Shown: positions 15,554 through 22,029 of the stretch, one piece after another
How positions within the stretch are numbered: the stretch's first letter is position 1
How the letters are laid out: each line of letters opens with the position of its first letter
Assembly (NCBI GenBank): GCA_910585535.1
Contig: CAJUFK010000048.1
Location: 1 to 22,029, forward strand
Reading direction: 5' to 3'
Source of the DNA: an uncultured Angelakisella sp.
GTDB lineage: Bacteria; Bacillota; Clostridia; Oscillospirales; Ruminococcaceae
DNA: 22,029 nucleotides
The notes under the pieces: model-generated
Told to the model about the DNA's origin: nothing
The model's input: the letters and a program-made list of their open reading frames with translations, nothing else
Database searches by the model: none
Position numbers and translations under genes: made by a program

Positions 15554-15667
15554 ATGAGCGAACTGCTCTTTTTTATTATCGGAATTATGCTCGGCGGTTG
15601 TATCGGCATTGTAACAATGTGCCTGTTTCAAATTAACCGACTGTGCGGAAAGGACGACGACAAATGA
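15554..15667 (+). CDS. DUF3789-type membrane peptide
   Basis: The 37-residue product is MSELLFFIIG, then IMLGGCIGIVTMCLFQINR and a short acidic tail. It is one hydrophobic span with the glycine-rich middle and the CLFQINR end typical of DUF3789 peptides in Clostridia ICEs. AAAGGAGG lies about seven bases before the ATG, which decides this start over longer frames. The stop overlaps the methyltransferase start (ATGA). The role is unknown, presumably at the membrane during transfer. Confidence 0.75.
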   Translation: MSELLFFIIGIMLGGCIGIVTMCLFQINRLCGKDDDK

Positions 15668-17052
15668 CCGAACCCTTAACCTTTTTAGATTTTTTCAGCG
15701 GCGTGGGAGGTTTCCGCAAGGGCTTTGAGCTTTGCGGCATGGTCTGTAAAGGTCATTGCGAAATTGACAGATTCGCAGACCGCAGCTACCGCGCCATACA
15801 CGATATACAGGAGGACGAATGGTATGGAGAAGATATTACCAAAACCGAACCCACCGACCTGCCGAGGGTCAACCTCTGGGCAGGCGGATTCCCGTGTCAG
15901 GACATTTCTGTATCTGGCCGGCAAAGAGGGCTTGCCGGAAAACGAAGCTCTTTATTTTTTGAAATTGTTAGACTGCTCAAAGGCACGCCAGCCGAAGATC
16001 GACCCGAATGGCTTGTCCTTGAAAATGTTAAAAATCTGCTCTCCGTTAATCGGGGATGGGACTTTGCGACCGTTCTCTATTCGCTGGCCGAAATCGGCTA
16101 TCATATCGAATACGGACTGCTTAATTCACGCTTCCACGGCGTTCCGCAAAACAGGGAGCGAATCTACCTTGTCGCTTATCGACATTTTAGAGCCGACGGT
16201 GGACGAAAAATATTTCCTGTCGATGCCGGCGACGGCAAAGCTCTTATACAGTTAATCGGCGGCACACAGGGCAAGCGTGTTTACGATCCCGCAGGTGTCA
16301 GTTGTACGCTGATGAGCGAGGGCGGCGGCTTTGGCGGCAGGACGGGAATGTATTTTATCGATCTGTGCAAAGGCAATCCCAAGCTGACGGAAAACGCCCG
16401 CTGTATCAAAGCAAGGTACGACAGCGGGATCGGCAACCGCAGCGCAGATAATTCGGGCGTGCTTTGTATGGGCGCAGACTGTCCCGACCGTACCAAGGAA
16501 ACGGCGCTGATTCAGCTAAAACGGAGCGACCCGAAAATTAGAGAACAGGATTACACCAAATGCCTGATTGCAGGCTACAACAAAATCGGGGTAAGCAACC
16601 GGGGCGAAAGCTCCGGCGTTTTTTATGGCTGCCGCGCTGTGCTGACCCCCGACCGTGAAAACAAGAGGCAGAACGGCCGTCGCTTCAAGGAGTGCGGCGA
16701 ACCCGCCTTTTGCCTGAACACGCAGGACAAACACGGCGTTTACCTCTGCGCCTGCGATTCCTGCGAACACGCATTGCCCGTCAAACAGGCGAAAGATTTT
16801 GATAAAAACAAATCCGAAAACAAAACTGAAATTCCGCTTGGCTGCGGACGAATCCGCAAGCTGACGCCCCGTGAGTGCTGGCGGCTGCAAGGCTTTTCCG
16901 ATGAACTATTTGATAAAGCGGCCGCCGTCAATTCCGACGCCCAGCTTTACAAGCAGGCAGGCAACGGCGTGACGATTCCCGTTGTGTACGCAGTCGGCAA
17001 GCGTATTGTTGAAATTCAAAACGAACTGAATAAGGAGGCGATAGAAATATGA
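15664..17052 (+). CDS. C5-cytosine DNA methyltransferase (solitary)
   Basis: The 462-residue enzyme shows the conserved m5C motifs in order: motif I FSGVGG (11-16, AdoMet binding), motif IV GGFPCQDIS with catalytic Cys78, motif VI ENV (120-122), motif VIII QNRERIYLV (from 162) and, at the end, motif X QAGNGVTIPVVYAVG. The segment between motifs VIII and IX is long (about 175-395) and would hold the target recognition domain; the site cannot be read from sequence. No partner endonuclease is in the window, so it probably modifies the element to evade host restriction, in line with ArdA. The ATG at 15664 overlaps the preceding stop and follows GGAAAGGA. Confidence 0.9.
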   Translation: MTEPLTFLDFFSGVGGFRKGFELCGMVCKGHCEIDRFADRSYRAIHDIQEDEWYGEDITKTEPTDLPRVNLWAGGFPCQDISVSGRQRGLAGKRSSLFFEIVRLLKGTPAEDRPEWLVLENVKNLLSVNRGWDFATVLYSLAEIGYHIEYGLLNSRFHGVPQNRERIYLVAYRHFRADGGRKIFPVDAGDGKALIQLIGGTQGKRVYDPAGVSCTLMSEGGGFGGRTGMYFIDLCKGNPKLTENARCIKARYDSGIGNRSADNSGVLCMGADCPDRTKETALIQLKRSDPKIREQDYTKCLIAGYNKIGVSNRGESSGVFYGCRAVLTPDRENKRQNGRRFKECGEPAFCLNTQDKHGVYLCACDSCEHALPVKQAKDFDKNKSENKTEIPLGCGRIRKLTPRECWRLQGFSDELFDKAAAVNSDAQLYKQAGNGVTIPVVYAVGKRIVEIQNELNKEAIEI

Positions 17053-17378
17053 GAAAACGCAATGTTCACATTCAATTCTGGCTCGATAAAAAGGAATCCG
17101 AGGCGTTTCAAAAGAAAGTAAAGCGCAGCGGTCTTTCCCGTGAGGCGTATTTGCGGCACTTGGTAAATGGGCTTGAGCCGCAGGACGCACCGCCGCCCGA
17201 TTACTACGCCATGATGAGGGAGCTCCACGGGATCGGCAACAACCTGAATCAGATTGCCGTCAAAGCGCACACCCTGAATGTTCTCGATGTGCAGAGGTAC
17301 GACGAGGCCTGCCGCAAGATTGATACGGCTGTCAAGAAAATCACCGAGGCGGTTATTTTGCCGAGGCCGATGAAGTAA
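17049..17378 (+). CDS. mobC: MobC-family relaxosome accessory protein
   Basis: The 109-residue protein starts after AAGGAGG and overlaps the methyltransferase stop. The N-terminal ribbon-helix-helix-like part (VHIQFWLDKKESEAFQKKVKRSG, then SREAYLRHLV) is followed by the MobC signature LHGIGNNLNQIAVKAH. MobC proteins bind oriT and help the relaxase melt and nick DNA. The relaxase gene starts at the last base of this gene's stop codon, so the two are coupled. Confidence 0.85.
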   Translation: MRKRNVHIQFWLDKKESEAFQKKVKRSGLSREAYLRHLVNGLEPQDAPPPDYYAMMRELHGIGNNLNQIAVKAHTLNVLDVQRYDEACRKIDTAVKKITEAVILPRPMK

Positions 17379-18490
17379 TGGCAACAACATCAATTTGGCG
17401 TGTGAAAGGCTGGCTTGGCAAGGTGGTCGTCTATGTGGAGAATCCCGATAAAACAACGAACCCGAAATTTTATACCGATGAAGATATGACCGAACAAGAC
17501 GGACAGGAGCTTTCCGATGTTATTCGCTATGCGGTCAATTCCCGAAAAACGCAGAAAACGGATAATGAGGACTGCGCCAAGGATTATCACGATATGCAGA
17601 CTGTTTCCGATGAGCTTTGCCGTGAGTACCGTTTATCGGTGATTGAAAACCCACAGTACGGGAAAGCCAAGCAATACGGCGAATGGCGTGCCGAGCAGGA
17701 ACAGCGCCCCACTTGGCGGGGACTGATACGCGCCGATATTGACGAAGCCATACGGCAGTCTATGACCGAACGGCAGTTTTTCGATAACCTGCGGAAGAAA
17801 GACTATGAGGTCAAGATCGGCAAGGATATTTCGGTACGGCCGCCGGGTAAGGAACGCTTTGTACGCCTTATGCGGAATTTCGGTGAGGATTATTCCATCG
17901 AACAAATCCGCAGACGGATTCTGTCACAGACACGAGCTGAAAAGAAACCGTCCGCACCGACCCGTCAAGTGATACGGATTCGGCTGTTCGGCAGCTTGGA
18001 AAAGACCCGCAAAATCACTGGGTTTCGGGCACTATATTTTCACTACTGCTACCTGCTGGGGATCTTCCCGAAAAACAATCCGAAACAAAATAAACGGCGG
18101 CTTCACTTTCTCTTGCGTGAGGATTTGCGAAAGCTGGACGACATCACCGCCGAAACAAGGCTGCTTGTGGGTCATCGTATTGATACCGCCGAGCAGCTTT
18201 TTTCGTATCAATCCGAGGCAAAGGACAAAATTACGGCTCTGACCGCCGAGCGAAAGCAGCTTTACAAATTGCAGCGGACGGCGGCGGTCAAAGCAGACCC
18301 CGAAAAGGCAGCGGAAATCAAAGACCGAATATCCGTGTTGTCAAAGGAGCTTGCCGCTCTGCGAAGGGAGGTGTCTTTATGTGACGGTATAGCCGAACGC
18401 TCCGGCGTTATCAAAGAGAAAATCAAAGCCGTCCGCAAGGACGAACAGCCTGAAAGAAAGGAGAAAAACGACCATGTACAATTCCGGTGA
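17378..18490 (+). CDS. relaxase of the MobA/VirD2-like type, catalytic segment apparently deleted
   Basis: The first 55 residues (MATTSIWRVKGWLGKVVVYVENP, YTDEDMT, LSDVIRYAVNSRKT) match the start of ICE relaxases that nick oriT. The C-terminal part matches as well: DYHDMQTVSDELCREYRLSVIENP, YGEWRAEQ, MTERQFFDNL and GKDISVRPPGKERF, followed by a helical region. Between them, at about residues 56-68, I expect roughly 100 residues including the H-x-H-x-x-N type histidine motif and an ATH-containing strand. None of this is present. The only histidines nearby do not form such a motif. The frame is preserved, so this looks like an internal in-frame deletion. The 370-residue length is short compared with the roughly 450-480 I recall for relatives. 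It is probably unable to nick DNA. Confidence 0.75.
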   Translation: MATTSIWRVKGWLGKVVVYVENPDKTTNPKFYTDEDMTEQDGQELSDVIRYAVNSRKTQKTDNEDCAKDYHDMQTVSDELCREYRLSVIENPQYGKAKQYGEWRAEQEQRPTWRGLIRADIDEAIRQSMTERQFFDNLRKKDYEVKIGKDISVRPPGKERFVRLMRNFGEDYSIEQIRRRILSQTRAEKKPSAPTRQVIRIRLFGSLEKTRKITGFRALYFHYCYLLGIFPKNNPKQNKRRLHFLLREDLRKLDDITAETRLLVGHRIDTAEQLFSYQSEAKDKITALTAERKQLYKLQRTAAVKADPEKAAEIKDRISVLSKELAALRREVSLCDGIAERSGVIKEKIKAVRKDEQPERKEKNDHVQFR

Positions 18491-19298
18491 CGCAGCGGAA
18501 CAGATTGTAAGGATCAGTTTAGAGGGTACAGAAGTCGCCTTAAAGCTGACCGGCTCGGCGGCAAAGAATATCGCCGCTATGATTTACGCTGTTCTAAAAA
18601 ACAGGGATAAGAACAAAACCAAAGGCAGGCAGCGTTTGACCGCCATGCTCAAAAGCGGCAAGGAACTGAAAGTGTTTACCGTCAGCGAGGAGCATTTGAA
18701 ACAGTTTGCCGCCGAAGCCAAGCGGTACGGCGTTGTTTACTGCGCCTTGCGCGGTAAAGAGAAATCCGCTGACGGCATGGTAGACATTATGGTGCGTGCC
18801 GAGGACGCTTCAAAAATCAACCGTATTGTGGAACGCTTCAAGCTGGCTGCGGTCGATACCGTTTCTATTAAGCGGGATATTGAACAGTCCAAAGCCGAGA
18901 AAACCGCCGCCCCCTCTGCTCCCGAACAGGAAAAGCCCGATAAGGAGGCCGACGACCGTTTGCTTGACGATTTAATGGGCGCGCCTGTGAAAAAGGAAGA
19001 ACGAGCGCCGCAGAATCCCGAAGTCAGCAAAAATGATTCTTTTGGGAAAGCGGCGGAGAAATCCCATCCGTCCGCGCCTATCTCAAAGAAGCAAAACAGA
19101 ACCGCCGAGGGTACTGTTAAGCCGCCCGAAGAACGCCCCTCTGTTCGTGAAGAACTGCGGGAAATCAAGGCGAAACAGCAAGAGGCGGCGGCTCCCGCCA
19201 AAGAAGAACCCACCGTTTCCAAAAAGCAGCCTAAACAGCAGACGACTACTCACAAGCAGCCGTCCCGAAAAAAGAAACCCAAATCAAAGGAGAGATAA
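18474..19298 (+). CDS. PcfB-family protein (DUF3801)
   Basis: The 274-residue protein overlaps the relaxase end by 17 bases and has its own AAAGGAG site. The N-terminal 135 residues fit DUF3801/PcfB: GDAAEQIVRISLEGTEVALKL, then TGSAAKNIAAMIYAVLKN, FTVSEEHLKQFAAEAKRYGVVYCALRGK, and a region ending with IVERFKLAAVD. PcfB of pCF10 is a relaxosome accessory that docks DNA to the coupling protein. The last 130 residues are low-complexity and rich in Lys, Glu and Pro, ending in a very basic tail suited to DNA binding. Confidence 0.85.
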   Translation: MYNSGDAAEQIVRISLEGTEVALKLTGSAAKNIAAMIYAVLKNRDKNKTKGRQRLTAMLKSGKELKVFTVSEEHLKQFAAEAKRYGVVYCALRGKEKSADGMVDIMVRAEDASKINRIVERFKLAAVDTVSIKRDIEQSKAEKTAAPSAPEQEKPDKEADDRLLDDLMGAPVKKEERAPQNPEVSKNDSFGKAAEKSHPSAPISKKQNRTAEGTVKPPEERPSVREELREIKAKQQEAAAPAKEEPTVSKKQPKQQTTTHKQPSRKKKPKSKER

Positions 19299-19301
19299 CC
19301 C

Positions 19302-20189
19302 ATGAGCAATTACGATGATATTTTTGAACCCGCGCCGCAGGCCGAGGATTTTGACAAAGAGGCTTGGGCAGCAAAGAAAAAGGCGGAACGCGACGAGGTG
19401 TACGCCCTTGCCGACGCCACCGCCGGGGAAATCTGCACAGACGGTGATAAGTTCCGTGACTATCTGGATGTGCAGGCAAATTTCCGTCACTACTCCGCAA
19501 CCAACGCCCTGTTAATTCTGGCGTCCAAGCCCGACGCCCGCAGGCTGGGTGACAAGGATTTTTGGCGCGATCAGGGCGTGTATATCAAAAGACAGGAATT
19601 TATCCGTCCTATTAAAATTGTGGAATCAAACGGCGAATATACCCGCGACGACGGCAGTATCGGCGTGTCGTATAACATTAAGCGTGTGTACGACATTTCA
19701 CAGACTACCGCCCGTATGAAAACACAGCCGCCGATCTCCCACGACACAAGGGCTTTGCTGGGCGCTCTCATTTACAAAAAGCCTGTGCCGATTCAGTCTG
19801 TCGATAAGCTGCCAGACGGGTTGAGCGCGCTATACGACCACGAACAGGAGGCAATTTTCGTCTGCCGCGGAATGGAGGCAAACGATCTGTTCTGCGAGGT
19901 GTCAAAGGCGCTGGCGCAGGCGGAGCTTGCACAGACAAGCGAAGAATACACCCCGGAAAATGCGAGCTTCAAGGCGCATTGCGTTTCGTATATCCTCGGC
20001 AAAGAGTTCGGCGCTGATGTGAGTGATTACAGTTTTGAGAATCCTGCTGATTTTCTCCGCACCGACGACCCGCAGGAAATTCGCGCCGAGCTTTCCGAAA
20101 TTCGAGATACCGCCTACGACATTTCCGCAAGAATGACAAGGGCGCTGGAAAAGAGCAAAGCGCCCCGCAATGCGGAACAGGAGCGCTGA
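19302..20189 (+). CDS. ArdC/LtrC-like DNA-processing protein
   Basis: The 295-residue protein has the N-terminal ssDNA-binding-like region of ArdC/LtrC proteins (FRDYLDVQANFRHYSATNALLILAS, then DFWRDQGVYIKRQE, PIKIVE, RVYDISQT). The C-terminal half corresponds to the metallopeptidase-like part, but the HExxH zinc motif is replaced by FCEVSKALAQAEL with no histidines. It therefore cannot be an active zinc protease. In conjugative elements such proteins protect or coat incoming single-stranded DNA. An AAAGGAG site precedes the ATG. It sits between PcfB and the coupling protein. Confidence 0.75.
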   Translation: MSNYDDIFEPAPQAEDFDKEAWAAKKKAERDEVYALADATAGEICTDGDKFRDYLDVQANFRHYSATNALLILASKPDARRLGDKDFWRDQGVYIKRQEFIRPIKIVESNGEYTRDDGSIGVSYNIKRVYDISQTTARMKTQPPISHDTRALLGALIYKKPVPIQSVDKLPDGLSALYDHEQEAIFVCRGMEANDLFCEVSKALAQAELAQTSEEYTPENASFKAHCVSYILGKEFGADVSDYSFENPADFLRTDDPQEIRAELSEIRDTAYDISARMTRALEKSKAPRNAEQER

Positions 20190-20191
20190 CT

Positions 20192-20488
20192 ATGGAGAAA
20201 ACAGAAAAACGGGTATTGACCCTTGACCGTTACGAACACGGCGTTGTTATCAATGCCTTAAATGAAATGCGAAATGACCTGCTGGAAGAAGAACGCCCCA
20301 CCGATATTGTTGACGAGGTTCTTTTGAAAGCAATCGACGCACCTCGTTGTCGCGGACTGCGTTCACTCATTTTGCCCGCAAGCGGGCAAAAGCTCGACCA
20401 CTCCGTCGCTCCTCCTCTCCCCACAAAGTCTAACGACTTTGCGGGGGCCCCATTTAAGAAAGAGAAGTGCAGAGATGAAGAACGGTAG
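20192..20488 (+). CDS. small conserved ICE protein with hairpin insertion
   Basis: Residues 1-51 (VLTLDRYEHGVVINALNEM, then LLEEERPTDIVDEVLLKAIDAP) and the last residues FKKEKCRDEER resemble one small protein of about 60-65 residues that precedes the coupling protein in related ICEs. Between them lies about 36 codons (20345-20452) of arginine/leucine/proline-rich sequence that corresponds to two DNA hairpins. This looks like a repeat inserted without breaking the frame. Function is unknown. The start follows AGGAG and is two bases after the preceding stop. Confidence 0.65.
   Translation: MEKTEKRVLTLDRYEHGVVINALNEMRNDLLEEERPTDIVDEVLLKAIDAPRCRGLRSLILPASGQKLDHSVAPPLPTKSNDFAGAPFKKEKCRDEER
20345..20452. 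repeat. in-frame palindromic insertion
   Basis: TTTTGCCCGC (20370-20379) pairs perfectly with GCGGGCAAAA (20382-20391). CCCCACAAAGTC (20419-20430) pairs with GACTTTGCGGGG (20435-20446) apart from one mismatch. The stretch is about 108 nt, a multiple of three, and interrupts a small gene. It has the look of a dispersed palindromic repeat, not coding sequence. Confidence 0.55.
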
Positions 20489-22016
20489 GCAAAGTCCTCT
20501 TGTCCTCTGCCTGTTCGGGATTCTCCCCGTTGTGTGGCTGGGGCTTTTAATCGCTCCCGCCGCCGGCGGAGGACTGCCCGAAATCCTTGCCCGGTTTCCT
20601 GCGGCAATGAACAATCCGTTTCATATAGAGCTTTGCGGGGACAGCCTAAAAACTGTCCTCATTTTGCTTTGTGTGTACGGTCTTTCTATCGGTGTATTCC
20701 TATCTTCCCGCCGCAACTACCGCAGGGGCGAAGAACACGGATCGGCTAAATGTGGCAATGCAAGAACCGTCAACAAGAAATATCGGGCAATAAAGCCGGA
20801 GGACAACAAGATTTTTACGCAGAATGTCCGTGTAGGTCTGGACGGCCGAAAGCACCGCCGCAATCTCAATACAGTTGTCGTGGGAGGTAGCGGGGCGGGA
20901 AAAACAAGGTTCTATGCAAAACCGAATCTCTGTCAGGCAAATACGAGCTTCGTTGTGCTGGACCCGAAAGGCGAACTACTGCGGGACACGGGATATTTAC
21001 TGAAACAAAAAGGCTATGAGGTGCGGGCGCTTGATCTTCTGAATATGGAGAAAAGCCATTGCTACAATCCGTTTGTGTATCTCCGTGACGACAACGATGT
21101 GCAGAGGCTTGTAACAAACCTGTTCAAAAGCACGACGCCCAAAGGTTCACAGAGCAACGACCCGTTCTGGGACACGGCGGCAAGTATGCTGCTGTTGGCG
21201 CTCGTATTCTATTTGAAGTATGAGGCGCCGCCCGATGAACAGAATTTCCCGATGGTTATGGAAATGCTGCGTGCGGCTGATGTCAGAGAGGATATGGACG
21301 AATACACCTCGCCGCTGGATGAGCTCTTTGAACGGCTGGAAATGCGCGACCCCGACCATATAGCCGTGAAGTATTACAAGGACTATCATTCGGGAAGTGC
21401 GAAAACGCTCAAATCTATTCAAATCACTTTGGCGGCAAGGCTCGAAAAATTCAATCTGTCCTCTCTGGCGGCGCTGACCGCTACGGACGAATTGGATTTG
21501 CCGTCGCTTGGCGAAAAGAAAGTGGCGTTGTTTGCGCTGATTCCCGATAACGACACAAGTTTCAATTTCCTTGTCAGCATTTTATACACGCAGCTTTTTC
21601 AGCAGTTATTTTATTTGGCCGACCACAAGTACGGCGGCAATCTGCCCGTCCCCGTTCATTTTCTGATGGACGAGTTCAGCAATGTTTCGCTGCCTGATGA
21701 CTTTTCAAAAATTCTGGCGGTTATGCGTTCAAGGCAGGTGTTTGTTTCAATTATCCTGCAAAATATAGCGGCGCTGAAAGCCTTGTTTGAAAAGGAATGG
21801 GAAAGCATTTTAGGCAACTGCGACGAGTTCCTTTACCTCGGCGGCAACGAAACCTCGACCCACAAGCTGATTTCGGAATCCTATCTCGGCAAGGCCACCA
21901 TTGACACCAACACCTACGGCAAATCGTCGGGGCGTAACGGCAATTACAGCACGAACTATCAGATTTCCGGGCGTGATATGCCATACTTGTTCGTGAAGAG
22001 TTCAGTTGCCTTATAA
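20475..22016 (+). CDS. VirD4/TraG-type coupling protein, C-terminus replaced
   Basis: The type IV coupling protein links the relaxosome to the secretion channel. The N-terminus has two membrane spans (LVLCLFGILPVVWLGLLIA and TVLILLCVYGLSIGVFL), then Walker A VVGGSGAGKTRF (about 135-145), VVLDPKGEL and Walker B HFLMDEFSNV (about 395), and later IILQNIAALK. I take the ATG at 20475, overlapping the preceding stop by 14 bases. The protein follows the family through IDTNTYGKSSGRNGNYSTNYQISGRD and then switches to MPYLFVKSSVAL and stops. Relatives continue with a further segment of about 80-100 residues. The 513-residue product is thus cut short, probably by an insertion or rearrangement at about 21978. 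ATPase motifs are intact. Confidence 0.85.
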   Translation: MKNGRQSPLVLCLFGILPVVWLGLLIAPAAGGGLPEILARFPAAMNNPFHIELCGDSLKTVLILLCVYGLSIGVFLSSRRNYRRGEEHGSAKCGNARTVNKKYRAIKPEDNKIFTQNVRVGLDGRKHRRNLNTVVVGGSGAGKTRFYAKPNLCQANTSFVVLDPKGELLRDTGYLLKQKGYEVRALDLLNMEKSHCYNPFVYLRDDNDVQRLVTNLFKSTTPKGSQSNDPFWDTAASMLLLALVFYLKYEAPPDEQNFPMVMEMLRAADVREDMDEYTSPLDELFERLEMRDPDHIAVKYYKDYHSGSAKTLKSIQITLAARLEKFNLSSLAALTATDELDLPSLGEKKVALFALIPDNDTSFNFLVSILYTQLFQQLFYLADHKYGGNLPVPVHFLMDEFSNVSLPDDFSKILAVMRSRQVFVSIILQNIAALKALFEKEWESILGNCDEFLYLGGNETSTHKLISESYLGKATIDTNTYGKSSGRNGNYSTNYQISGRDMPYLFVKSSVAL

Positions 22017-22029
22017 ATTCGCATGGACA

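Noticed and set aside
15664..17052. Restriction-modification system around the cytosine methyltransferase
   Set aside because: The neighbours are DUF3789 and MobC. No endonuclease-like gene is adjacent.
19302..20189. Active zinc metallopeptidase
   Set aside because: The position of the HExxH motif holds FCEVSKALAQAEL, without the metal-binding histidines.

Overview
The window looks like part of an integrative and conjugative element (ICE) of the Tn1549/CTn type from a gut-type Clostridia (Bacillota) host. The evidence is gene order and family content: a ParB remnant, a lipoprotein, a sortase-anchored CnaB/SpaA adhesin, ArdA, a DUF3991/TOPRIM protein, DpnD/PcfM, DUF3789, a solitary cytosine methyltransferase, MobC, relaxase, PcfB/DUF3801, an ArdC/LtrC-like protein and a VirD4 coupling protein. 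All genes are on the + strand, with strong AGGAGG-type ribosome sites and many ATGA overlaps. The species cannot be named from the sequence alone.

Layout. (1) 1-668 has no credible gene. It holds several large GC-rich inverted repeats, two similar imperfect palindromes and a short tandem repeat. (2) 669-1271 is the C-terminal part of a ParB-family protein that has lost its N-terminus. (3) 1473-6583 is the surface module: a lipoprotein with a proline-rich stalk, a 1410-residue thioester/CnaB adhesin with a TPKTG sorting signal, and a 29-residue coupled membrane peptide. (4) 6648-8627 carries a winged-helix-like protein, two poorly characterised acidic proteins and ArdA. (5) 8748-14198 is a cargo block. 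It has its own promoter, a DUF4143-type ATPase and an AT-rich Hachiman anti-phage system (HamA nuclease, HamB helicase), and it ends in a terminator. Matching 8-base sequences lie just outside the block. (6) 14225-22016 is the DNA-processing and mobilisation operon.

The arrangement suggests an element that coats the cell with an adhesin, blocks host restriction (ArdA, ArdC-like protein, methyltransferase) and repays the host with phage defence. Several parts look broken. HamB is split by a one-base frame change at an A6 run. The relaxase lacks the segment expected to contain its histidine motif. ParB is truncated at its start. The coupling protein ends early in unrelated sequence. A small gene carries an in-frame hairpin insertion. 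The copy may therefore be immobile or decaying, or it may depend on relatives in trans. No rRNA, tRNA or CRISPR array was seen.
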